The position numbers and the translations under genes are program-made. DNA of 64,000 bases, taken from positions 1-64,000 of the forward strand of contig NZ_MVIJ01000016.1 in NCBI RefSeq assembly GCF_002086735.1, read 5' to 3'. The DNA is from Mycobacterium scrofulaceum. Lineage in GTDB: Bacteria > Actinomycetota > Actinomycetes > Mycobacteriales > Mycobacteriaceae. Of the stretch, positions 39,938-47,512 are shown in pieces. Position 1 is the first letter of the stretch. Every line of letters starts with the position of its first letter. The notes under the pieces are model-generated. The model worked only from the letters and a program-made list of their open reading frames with translations, had not been told where the DNA came from and did no database searches.

Positions 39938-39952
39938 TGCAAGCACTTTGCA
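39938..39952. promoter_or_regulatory. Second Nur-box-like operator, upstream of hydrogenase genes
   Basis: TGCAA-GCACT-TTGCA, a perfect 5+5 inverted repeat with 5-bp spacer, identical in arms and flank (TTCC...T) to the nicT site. It begins 13 bp after hypB and lies 202 bp upstream of hhyS. A further lone TTGCAA at 40007-40012 could be a half-site. Confidence 0.75.
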
Positions 39953-40044
39953 TGAGCGCGTCACCGCCGGCCGGGCCCGCGCGGGCGCCCGGCGGCGCGA
40001 AAGGCTTTGCAACGGTTGTCTAACTACTTGGTGCCGCAGAACCG

Positions 40045-40073
40045 TTGACACACCCGACGGTGAGGAGTAGACC
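40045..40073 (+). promoter_or_regulatory. Possible hhyS promoter
   Basis: A perfect TTGACA (40045-40050) followed at 17 bp by TAGACC (40068-40073), which is a poor -10. It lies about 80 bp before the hhyS ATG in the only sizeable gap of the cluster. The -35 match is good, the -10 weak; treat as a candidate. Confidence 0.35.
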
Positions 40074-40154
40074 CAAAAACTAGCGCTGCGCAAGTGGGCC
40101 GACGGTCGACTCCGGCGGCGCAGGGGTCTCAGCCCGGCCCCGGAAAGCTGCAGC

Positions 40155-41210
40155 ATGCCAACAGAAGCAGCAGTCAAAGCAGAAGAAACATTGATCCATG
40201 TTCTCTGGATTAACGCGGGGCTCAGTTGTGACGGCGATTCGGTGGCGTTGACTGCCGCCACCCAACCCACGGTCGAGGAGATCGCCCTGGGCGCTCTGCC
40301 GGGGTTGCCGAAGGTCGCCGTGCACTGGCCACTCATCGATTTCGAATGCGGCCCCACCGGCGGCGCGGACGACTTCCTCTCGTGGTTCTTCAAGGCCGAC
40401 CGCGGCGAGCTGGAGCCCTTCGTGCTCGTCGTCGAAGGATCCATCCCCAACGAAAAGATCAAGGACGAGGGCTACTGGTGCGGGTTCGGCAACGACCCGG
40501 CCACCGGCCAGCCGATGACCACCAGCGAGTGGCTCGACCGGCTGGCGCCCAAGGCCACCGCGATCGTGGCGGTCGGCACCTGCGCCACCTACGGCGGCAT
40601 ACACGCCATGGCCGGCAACCCGACCGGCGCGATGGGGGTACCCGATTACCTGGGCTGGGACTGGAAGAGCAAGGCCGGAATTCCGATCGTGTGCGTGCCC
40701 GGCTGCCCGATCCATCCCGACAACCTGTCGGAAACGCTGACCTATTTGCTCTACATGGCCACCGGTCAGGCGCCGATGATTCCGCTCGACGACGCGCTGC
40801 GCCCCAAGTGGCTGTTCGGCAACACCGTGCACGAAGGATGTGACCGGGCCGGATACTACGAACAGGGCGACTTCGCCACCGAATACGGCTCGCCGAAATG
40901 CATTGTCAAACTTGGTTGCTGGGGTCCGGTGGTCAAGTGCAACGTGCCCAAGCGTGGGTGGATCAACGGTGTCGGCGGCTGCCCGAACGTCGGCGGCATC
41001 TGCATCGGGTGCACGATGCCGGGCTTCCCCGACAAGTTCATGCCGTTCATGGACGAACCGCCGGGCGGGAAGTTTTCGAGCACCGCGTCGGGTCTGTACG
41101 GCACCGTGATTCGCAACTTGAGGGGTATCACGGCGCGCACCGTCGACAAGGAACCGCGGTGGCGCCACAGCGGTAACCAACTCACCACCGGGGCGCGCCG
41201 CACCTGGTAG
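40155..41210 (+). CDS. hhyS: Group 1h [NiFe]-hydrogenase small subunit
   Basis: A 351-residue electron-transfer subunit with three Fe-S clusters. Proximal-cluster ligands are Cys25 in 'LSCDGDSVAL', Asp28 in place of the usual second Cys, the Cys in 'VGTCATYGG' and that in 'VPGCPIHPDN'. The distal/medial ligands follow in 'HEGCDRAG', 'GSPKCIVKLGCWGP', 'GGCPNVGGICIGCTMPGFP'. The 3-Cys/1-Asp proximal cluster is known from the O2-insensitive actinobacterial hydrogenase of Ralstonia. There is no Tat signal and no C-terminal membrane anchor, so the enzyme should be cytoplasmic. Expected function: H2 oxidation at trace levels, electrons passing to the respiratory chain. Confidence 0.95.
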   Translation: MPTEAAVKAEETLIHVLWINAGLSCDGDSVALTAATQPTVEEIALGALPGLPKVAVHWPLIDFECGPTGGADDFLSWFFKADRGELEPFVLVVEGSIPNEKIKDEGYWCGFGNDPATGQPMTTSEWLDRLAPKATAIVAVGTCATYGGIHAMAGNPTGAMGVPDYLGWDWKSKAGIPIVCVPGCPIHPDNLSETLTYLLYMATGQAPMIPLDDALRPKWLFGNTVHEGCDRAGYYEQGDFATEYGSPKCIVKLGCWGPVVKCNVPKRGWINGVGGCPNVGGICIGCTMPGFPDKFMPFMDEPPGGKFSSTASGLYGTVIRNLRGITARTVDKEPRWRHSGNQLTTGARRTW

Positions 41211-41290
41211 GTCACCTACCGGGTCGGCGCGCTTCGCTCTCACCAATGAGCCGTCGGCCTTGAGCGCCTGCAGCGGGAAGAAGAAGTGCG

Positions 41291-43090
41291 ATGACAACCA
41301 TCATTCCGGAGCCCACCCACGCCAAGCGGGAACCCGGCCAACTGGTCGACATGGCGTGGGACCCCATCACCAGGATCGTGGGCAGCCTGGGCATCTACAC
41401 GAAGATCGACTTCGAGAACCGCGAAGTGGTCGAGTGCCACAGCACCTCGTCGATCTTCCGCGGCTACTCCATCTTCATGAAGGGCAAGGATCCGCGCGAC
41501 GCCCACTTCATCACCAGCCGCATCTGCGGCATCTGCGGTGACAACCACGCCACCTGCTCGTGCTACGCGCAGAACATGGCGTACGGGGTCAAGCCACCGC
41601 ACCTCGGCGAGTGGATCGTCAACCTGGGTGAGGCAGCGGAATACATGTTCGACCACAACATCTTCCAGGAGAACCTGGTCGGCGTGGACTTCTGCGAGAA
41701 GATGGTGTCCGAGACCAACCCGAGCGTCCTTGCGCTGGCGGAGAAGACGCCGGCGCCGCAGGCCGGCGCGCACGGGTACCGGACGATCGCCGACATCATG
41801 CGATCGCTCAACCCGTTCAGCGGCGAGTTCTACCGGGAGGCGCTGGCGGTCAGCCGCTGGACGCGAGAGATGTTCTGCCTCATGGAGGGTCGCCACGTGC
41901 ACCCGTCGACGCTGTACCCCGGCGGGGTCGGCACCGTCGCGACCGTGCAGCTGATGACCGACTACATGACGCGGCTGATGCGCTACGTCGAGTTCATGAA
42001 GAAGGTCGTGCCCATGCACGACGACCTGTTCGACTTCTTCTACGAGGCACTGCCCGGCTACGAGAAGGTCGGGCTGCGGCGCACCCTGCTCGGCTGCTGG
42101 GGCTCCTTCCAGGACCCCGAGGTGTGCAACTTCGAATACAAGGACATGGAGCGGTGGGGCAACGCGATGTTCGTCACCCCGGGCGTGGTCGTCGACGGCA
42201 AGCTGCTCACCCACTCGCTGGTGGACATCAACCTCGGCATCCGGATCCTTTTGGGCAGTTCGTATTACGACGACTGGACCGATCAGGAGATGTTCGTCAA
42301 GACCGATCCGCTGGGCAACGCGGTGGACCGGCGGCACCCGTGGAACCAGCACACCAACCCGCACCCCCAGAAGCGCGACATGGACGGCGGCAAGTACAGC
42401 TGGGTGATGTCGCCGCGGTGGTTCGACGGCACGGACCACCTGGCGCTCGACACCGGCGGCGGCCCGCTCGCCCGGTTGTGGGCGACCGCGCTGGCCGGCC
42501 TGGTCGACATCGGCTACGTCAAGGCGACCGGCAACAGCGTCAAGATCAACCTGCCCAAGACCGCGCTCAAGGGCCCGGTCGAGTTCGAGTGGAAGGTGCC
42601 CGAGTACGGCAGCAACACGATCGAACGGGACCGAGCGCGCACCTACTTCCAGGCCTACGCGGCGGCGTGCGCGCTGCACTTCGCCGAGAAGGCGCTCGAG
42701 GAGATCCGCGCCGGGCGGACCAAGACCTGGGAGCGCTTCGAGGTGCCCGACCAGGCCATCGGCTGCGGCTTCACCGAGGCCGTGCGCGGCGTGCTCAGCC
42801 ATCACCTGGTCATCCGGGACGGCAAGATCGCCAACTATCACCCCTACCCGCCCACCCCGTGGAACGCCAACCCGCGCGACAGCTTCGGCACGCCGGGGCC
42901 CTACGAGGACGCGGTGCAGGGCCAGCCCATCTTCGAGGAGAACAGCCGGGAGAACTTCAAGGGCATCGACGTCATGCGCACGGTGCGCAGCTTCGATCCG
43001 TGCCTGCCCTGCGGCGTGCATATGTACCTGGGTAAGGGCAAGACCCTGGAGAGACTGCACACGCCGACACAGTCACCCGTCGGGGAGTGA
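41291..43090 (+). CDS. hhyL: Group 1h [NiFe]-hydrogenase large subunit
   Basis: A 599-residue catalytic subunit carrying the NiFe(CN)2CO centre. L1 motif 'SRICGICGDNHATC' gives Cys79 and Cys82. L2 motif 'DPCLPCGVH' gives Cys571 and Cys574 with His577. After His577 remain 22 residues, the C-terminal peptide removed by the maturation protease encoded at 46733. ATG start with GGAAGAAG upstream, 80 bp after hhyS. The next gene starts immediately after its TGA. Confidence 0.96.
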   Translation: MTTIIPEPTHAKREPGQLVDMAWDPITRIVGSLGIYTKIDFENREVVECHSTSSIFRGYSIFMKGKDPRDAHFITSRICGICGDNHATCSCYAQNMAYGVKPPHLGEWIVNLGEAAEYMFDHNIFQENLVGVDFCEKMVSETNPSVLALAEKTPAPQAGAHGYRTIADIMRSLNPFSGEFYREALAVSRWTREMFCLMEGRHVHPSTLYPGGVGTVATVQLMTDYMTRLMRYVEFMKKVVPMHDDLFDFFYEALPGYEKVGLRRTLLGCWGSFQDPEVCNFEYKDMERWGNAMFVTPGVVVDGKLLTHSLVDINLGIRILLGSSYYDDWTDQEMFVKTDPLGNAVDRRHPWNQHTNPHPQKRDMDGGKYSWVMSPRWFDGTDHLALDTGGGPLARLWATALAGLVDIGYVKATGNSVKINLPKTALKGPVEFEWKVPEYGSNTIERDRARTYFQAYAAACALHFAEKALEEIRAGRTKTWERFEVPDQAIGCGFTEAVRGVLSHHLVIRDGKIANYHPYPPTPWNANPRDSFGTPGPYEDAVQGQPIFEENSRENFKGIDVMRTVRSFDPCLPCGVHMYLGKGKTLERLHTPTQSPVGE

Positions 43091-43984
43091 TTGAAGGTGG
43101 ATCGCCCGGAGAACCTTGACAGCGAGGCGCGTTGGCGCACAGCGGGCGATCGGATCCAGACCTTGCTGGATTCCTGCGCGACGGGTGGCGCGGCCGCGCA
43201 GGAACGCGCCCGGGAGTTGGTCCGCGAGGTGGTCGGGCTCTACGGGGCCGGGCTGGAACGGATCATGCTGCTGGCCCAAGACGGTCCAGGCCCCGGCCTG
43301 GCCGAGCGGCTGGCCACCGACGACCTGGTGGCCAGCCTGCTCCTGGTCCACGGCCTGCACCCGCACGACCTGCACCGCCGGGTGTCCGACGCCCTCGACC
43401 GGGTGCGGCCGTATTTGGGCTCGCACGGCGGCGACGTCGACCTGCTGGAGGTCACCGATGACGGGGTGGTGCGGCTCGCCTTCACCGGCAGCTGCAAGAG
43501 CTGTCCGTCGTCGGCGGTGACGCTGGAGCTGGCGGTCCAGGACGCCGTGCGCGCCGCGGCGCCCGAGGTCTCGTCGATCGAGGTGGTGGCCGCGGAATCC
43601 GCGCCCGGCCCGGCCGTGATCCCCGCCGAATCCCTGCTGGCCCACGTTCATTCGACCAGCTCGACCTGGTACCCGGTACCCGAACTGGCCGAGCTGGCGC
43701 CCGGCGAGGTGGCGGGCTTCCTGGTGTCGGACGTTCCGTTGTTGGTGTGCAGGATCGGCGACCTGCCGCTGGCCTACCGTGACCATTGTCCGGTGTGTGA
43801 CGGCTCGTTGGCGGGTGCACGACTGCGCGAGACGCTGCTGGGCTGCCCCCGGTGCGGCACGCAATTCGACGTCATCCACGCGGGTGCCGGCGCCGACGGA
43901 ACTCACCTCGAGCCGCTCCCCCTACTTGTTCGTGATGGCGTGCCATCGGTAGCGCTGGCCGAACCGATGGGCGCCCCGGCATGA
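43091..43984 (+). CDS. hhyE: NifU-domain/Rieske-like Fe-S protein of the hydrogenase cluster
   Basis: A 297-residue protein with a helical N-terminal part (1-100), a NifU C-terminal-type domain (~105-165, Cys135-x-x-Cys138 in 'TGSCKSCPSSAV') and a Rieske-like beta domain (~205-265). The last ends 'GCPRCGTQFD' like a Rieske, but its ligand loops are C233-P-V-C236 and C252-P-R-C255, so all four are Cys and the two His are missing. Such proteins accompany mycobacterial high-affinity hydrogenases (HhyE in M. smegmatis) and are proposed electron carriers. Symbol given by position and domain make-up. Starts at TTG 43091 or GTG 43097, directly after hhyL. Confidence 0.85.
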   Translation: MKVDRPENLDSEARWRTAGDRIQTLLDSCATGGAAAQERARELVREVVGLYGAGLERIMLLAQDGPGPGLAERLATDDLVASLLLVHGLHPHDLHRRVSDALDRVRPYLGSHGGDVDLLEVTDDGVVRLAFTGSCKSCPSSAVTLELAVQDAVRAAAPEVSSIEVVAAESAPGPAVIPAESLLAHVHSTSSTWYPVPELAELAPGEVAGFLVSDVPLLVCRIGDLPLAYRDHCPVCDGSLAGARLRETLLGCPRCGTQFDVIHAGAGADGTHLEPLPLLVRDGVPSVALAEPMGAPA

Positions 43985-44616
43985 CGACTCCGTACGACGT
44001 GCTCACCCGCATCCGCACCAACCGGCCGGCCCCCGAACCGGCGGGCGAGCGGTGCGAGATGTGCTCGGAATGGATCGCCGACGAGCACCAGCATGTGGTG
44101 AACGTGACCGACCGGCAGCTCATGTGCGTGTGCCGCGCCTGCTATCTGCTGTTCACCGACGCGCGGGCCGAACTCCGCTACCGCGCGGTGCCGGACCGGT
44201 ACCTTTCCTTCCCGGATTTCGCGCTGGACCGCCGCGCGTGGGAGACGCTGCAGATCCCGGTGGGCGTCGCGTTCTTCTTCACCAACTCCGCCCTCGGCCG
44301 CACCGTCGCCTTCTACCCGGGCCCGGCCGGGGCGTGCGAATCCGAGCTCGCACTCGACGTTTGGGACGCGCTCCGCGGCGCCGACGCTCGGGTCCGCATG
44401 CTGGCCGACGACATCGAGGCGCTGTTGGTCCGCGTCCCGGAAACCGGTGCACCGCAGAGCTATCTGGTCCCCATCGACGCCTGCTACGAATTCGTCGGGC
44501 GGTTGCGCCTGCTGTGGCGCGGGTTCGACGGCGGCCAGGAGGCGCGGGAATTCATCGACGGCTTCTTCGCGCACCTGGAAACCCGCGCCGCGAAGCAGCC
44601 TGAAACGCCGCCATGA
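43981..44616 (+). CDS. Hydrogenase-cluster DUF5947-like protein
   Basis: A 211-residue soluble protein. A cysteine-rich N-terminal part, 'RCEMCSEWI' (C25xxC28) and 'MCVCRACYLLF', looks like a zinc-ribbon or metal site; the C-terminal half is alpha/beta without known motifs. I associate it with DUF5947, found beside actinobacterial hydrogenases. ATG overlaps the previous stop (ATGA), so it is in the hydrogenase operon. A role in assembly or electron transfer is inference from linkage. Confidence 0.85.
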   Translation: MTTPYDVLTRIRTNRPAPEPAGERCEMCSEWIADEHQHVVNVTDRQLMCVCRACYLLFTDARAELRYRAVPDRYLSFPDFALDRRAWETLQIPVGVAFFFTNSALGRTVAFYPGPAGACESELALDVWDALRGADARVRMLADDIEALLVRVPETGAPQSYLVPIDACYEFVGRLRLLWRGFDGGQEAREFIDGFFAHLETRAAKQPETPP

Positions 44617-45266
44617 TGGACCTAGCCTTCACGGCCTTCACGGTCCTCGACGTAGCGCCCGAGCCGTACACCGTCAGCCCGGTGCTGACCGCGCGCGTCG
44701 CCGTGGATGCCGGCGATGCCACCGAGCCGGTCCACGCGATCGCCCTGCGCTGCCAGGTCCGCATCGAGCCGCTGCGGCGGTCCTACTCCGACGACGAGGC
44801 CGCCGGCGTGGTCGACCTGTTCGGCCCGCGGGAACGCTGGGCGAGCACCCAGCGCACCTTCCTCTGGCAGCACTGCAGCGCGATGGTGCCGGGGTTCACC
44901 GGCACCACGACGGCGGCGCTGCCCCTGGACTGCACCTACGACTTCGAGGTCGCCGCCGCCAAATACCTGCACGCGCTGCGCGACGGCGCGCTGCCACTTC
45001 AATTCCTGTTCAGTGGAACAATTTTCGTCAAATCCGAACGTGGGTTCTTCGTCCAGCAGGTGCCGTGGGACTGCGAATGCCGCTACGACATGCCGGTTGC
45101 CGTCTGGCGGCAGCTGATGGCCCAGCACTATCCGAACGCCGGCTGGGTGCGGCTGAGCCATGACACCATCGCCGCGCTGGCCGCCTACAAGTCGGCGCAC
45201 GGGCTGCTGGACCTCGACCACGCCATCACCTCACTGCTGGACACGGACCGGGAGACGGCGCGGTGA
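44613..45266 (+). CDS. Hydrogenase-cluster DUF6084-like protein
   Basis: A 217-residue protein of mixed alpha/beta appearance. 'IALRCQVRIEPLRRSYSDDEA', 'LFGPRERWASTQRTFLWQH' and 'WDCECRYDMPVAVWRQLMAQHYPN' are its striking segments; DUF6084 is my tentative assignment. Few cysteines, no TM segment and no catalytic signature. Overlaps both neighbours by 4 nt, so it is co-translated with them. Function unknown. Confidence 0.83.
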   Translation: MMDLAFTAFTVLDVAPEPYTVSPVLTARVAVDAGDATEPVHAIALRCQVRIEPLRRSYSDDEAAGVVDLFGPRERWASTQRTFLWQHCSAMVPGFTGTTTAALPLDCTYDFEVAAAKYLHALRDGALPLQFLFSGTIFVKSERGFFVQQVPWDCECRYDMPVAVWRQLMAQHYPNAGWVRLSHDTIAALAAYKSAHGLLDLDHAITSLLDTDRETAR

Positions 45267-46588
45267 GCGAGAATCGGGACCGGGCCCGCGCCGTCGCCGA
45301 CGCGGTGCTCTACGAGGGCTACTTGCTCTACCCGTATCGCGGAACGTCGAGCAAGAACCAATCACGCTGGCAGTTCGGCGTTCTGGGACCGCCCGGGGCG
45401 CTGGACGCGGGCCTGGGCGAGGACGACACCATGGCTTCGCAGTTCCTGGTGGACGGCGCCGCGGAGCTGCGCCTGGTGGTGCGATTCCTGCAGTTGCAGC
45501 ACCGCCGGGCCGAGCGCGAGGTCGCCCCCGGCGAATACCGGCCCGTCGACGAGCTGACGACCGCGGGCGGGTCGTGGCTCACCTGGGACGAGGCGGTCGA
45601 ATGCGAGAGGTCATTCGGCCCTGTCGCGCTGGACGGCGGGCCGTGGACACTGTCGGTGACGGCGGACGCGGCCACCGACATCGAATTCCTCGATGGCGGT
45701 CGCCTCGTCCGGCAACGACGGGAGGTGCGTGGGGTGCTGACGGTCGCCAGCGAGGCGGACGGCGACCTGTGCCGGGTGTCGGCGCGGGTCCGCAACGTCG
45801 GTGACGGTGCGGCAGACAAGAACGACTCGATCGCGCGGTCGATGATCGGAACGCACCTGATCGCCGAACTCGAGCGCGGCCAGTTCGTTTCGCTGCTCGA
45901 ACCGCCACCGGAGGCGGCCGACGCGGTGTCAAGGTGCGGCCAGCACCGCTGCTTCCCGGTGCTGGCCGGCCCGCCCGGCGTCCGCGACCTGCTGCTGGTC
46001 TCGCCGATCATCCTCTACGACCACCCCGAGGTCGCCGAACAGAGCGACACCGCCCTGTACGACTGCACGGAGATCGACGAAATCCTCACCCTGCGGGTGA
46101 TGACCATGACGGACGCGGAGAAGGCACAGGCGCGGGCCACCGACCCCCGGGCGGCGCGGATCATCGACCAGTGCGACGCCATGTCCCCAGAGGCGATGGC
46201 GCGGCTCCACGGCGTGCTGCGCGATCCCCACGCGGTCCGCGGCCTGGTCCCGGAGGTTCCGAACGGAGTCGACTGGTGGGATCCCCTGGCCGACAACGCG
46301 GTCCGTCCGGAGATCGATGCCGTGCTGGTGAACGGGACCCGGGTAGCGCGCGGCAGCAAAGTGCGGTTGCGGCCCCGGCGCAACGCCGACGCCCAGGACA
46401 TCTTCGTCGCCGGCAAGACCGCACGCGTCACCTCGGTGCACTCCGACGTCGAGGGCAACAAGCATGTCGCCGTCGTCGTCGACGACGACCCGGCCGCCGA
46501 CCTGCACGACTGGTACGGCCGTTACCTGTATTTCTCGCCCGACGAAATCGAGCCGCTGGAAGCGCAACGCAGCCCGGCAAACTCGTGA
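45263..46588 (+). CDS. Unknown 441-residue hydrogenase-cluster protein
   Basis: A large soluble protein. The first ~290 residues look beta-rich ('LLYPYRGTSSKNQSRWQFGVL', 'RSMIGTHLIAELERGQFVSLLEPP'). The C-terminus (~340-435) resembles an SH3/KOW-like barrel ('VARGSKVRLRPRRNADAQDIFVAGKTARV', 'KHVAVVVDDDP', 'LYFSPDEIEPL'). No Fe-S or nucleotide motif is evident. GTG start overlapping the upstream stop. Homologues accompany group 1h/2a hydrogenases as far as I recall; role unknown, perhaps a structural accessory. Confidence 0.83.
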   Translation: MSENRDRARAVADAVLYEGYLLYPYRGTSSKNQSRWQFGVLGPPGALDAGLGEDDTMASQFLVDGAAELRLVVRFLQLQHRRAEREVAPGEYRPVDELTTAGGSWLTWDEAVECERSFGPVALDGGPWTLSVTADAATDIEFLDGGRLVRQRREVRGVLTVASEADGDLCRVSARVRNVGDGAADKNDSIARSMIGTHLIAELERGQFVSLLEPPPEAADAVSRCGQHRCFPVLAGPPGVRDLLLVSPIILYDHPEVAEQSDTALYDCTEIDEILTLRVMTMTDAEKAQARATDPRAARIIDQCDAMSPEAMARLHGVLRDPHAVRGLVPEVPNGVDWWDPLADNAVRPEIDAVLVNGTRVARGSKVRLRPRRNADAQDIFVAGKTARVTSVHSDVEGNKHVAVVVDDDPAADLHDWYGRYLYFSPDEIEPLEAQRSPANS

Positions 46589-46600
46589 AAGGAGTCCGAC

Positions 46601-46720
46601 ATGGAGATCATGGGTTGGATATTCGTCGCGATCATCGCGTTGGTGATCGCGATCGGACTGGTGCTGGGGGTGGCGTCGGTGCCCGATGCTCGCCGCTACC
46701 TCAAACTGAGGCGAATGTAG
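46601..46720 (+). CDS. 39-residue single-pass membrane peptide in the hydrogenase operon
   Basis: MEIMGWIFVA start, one strongly hydrophobic segment (about residues 5-26), then a basic tail ending 'DARRYLKLRRM'. The Shine-Dalgarno GGAG is 7 nt upstream of the ATG, better than most genes here, and codons are GC-rich in third position. It resembles the DUF6893 small-protein family (tentative). Positive-inside rule: C-terminus cytoplasmic. It may dock the soluble hydrogenase at the membrane; this is inference. Confidence 0.8.
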   Translation: MEIMGWIFVAIIALVIAIGLVLGVASVPDARRYLKLRRM

Positions 46721-46732
46721 CCGGCCCGGGAG

Positions 46733-47254
46733 ATGACGGCGCGCATCCTGGTAGCGGGCATCGGCAACATCTTCCTGGGCGACGACGGGTTCGGATCCGA
46801 GGTGATCCGCAACGCCGAGATCGCGCAGGACGACCCGAACGGCAATTCCTGCGTCCGGGTCACCGACTACGGCATCAGCGGCATGCATCTGGCCTACGAC
46901 CTGCTCGAGGACTGGGACACGCTGGTGCTCGTCGACGCGGTGCCCAGCCGTGGCAGCCCCGGCACGTTACACGTCTTCCAGGCCGACCATGAATCGAATT
47001 CGGCGGCAACGGGTTTCGACGGTCACAGCATGGATCCCGCCGCGGTGTTCGCCAGCCTGCGCGCGCTGGGCGGCAGCCCACCGTACACGGTCGTCGTCGG
47101 TTGCGAGGCCGGCAGCGTCGAGGAGGGCATCGGCCTCACCGAACCCGTGGCCAGGGCGGTCCCCCGCGCCGCCCGCGCCGTCGAGGAGATCGTCGCGGCG
47201 CTGCAGTCCCACTCGGCCGCGACCAGCCGACAGGACCCCGAGCCATGTGCCTAG
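46733..47254 (+). CDS. Hydrogenase maturation protease (HyaD/HycI type)
   Basis: A 173-residue M52-family endopeptidase that trims the large-subunit C-terminal peptide after nickel insertion. 'VAGIGNIFLGDDGFGSEVI' holds the first acidic ligand, 'DYGISGMHLAYDLL' and 'VLVDAVP' the second, and 'GHSMDPAAVFASL' the His. ATG 46733. Its target is most likely the peptide after His577 of HhyL. The 3' end overlaps hypC by 10 nt. Confidence 0.92.
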   Translation: MTARILVAGIGNIFLGDDGFGSEVIRNAEIAQDDPNGNSCVRVTDYGISGMHLAYDLLEDWDTLVLVDAVPSRGSPGTLHVFQADHESNSAATGFDGHSMDPAAVFASLRALGGSPPYTVVVGCEAGSVEEGIGLTEPVARAVPRAARAVEEIVAALQSHSAATSRQDPEPCA

Positions 47255-47511
47255 GGATCCCGGGCCGGGTGATCCGGATGCTGGACGGCTTCGAGGGGCA
47301 GCTCGCCCTGGTGGACGTCACCGGCGAACAGCGCAGGGTCAACGTCGGCATGCTGCCCGACGAGACATTCTCACCCGGCGACTGGATCATCATCCACATG
47401 GGCTTCGCCGTGGAAAAGACCGACCGTGCGGGGGCCGACGAGGCGATGGCCGGCCTGCAGCTGATGGGCAGGGGCTACACGGACCCGACGGATTTCCCGG
47501 AGGGCGGCTGA
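47245..47511 (+). CDS. hypC: Hydrogenase chaperone HypC (copy 1)
   Basis: An 88-residue HypC. The essential N-terminal Met-Cys ([10 protein letters not shown]) is present and the OB-like core ends '[16 protein letters not shown]'. HypC binds the Fe(CN)2CO precursor with HypD and escorts the large-subunit precursor. The start is fixed by Cys2. It overlaps the protease gene and is 1 nt from hypF. A second hypC lies at 52420. Confidence 0.95.
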   Translation: MCLGIPGRVIRMLDGFEGQLALVDVTGEQRRVNVGMLPDETFSPGDWIIIHMGFAVEKTDRAGADEAMAGLQLMGRGYTDPTDFPEGG

Positions 47512-47512
47512 G

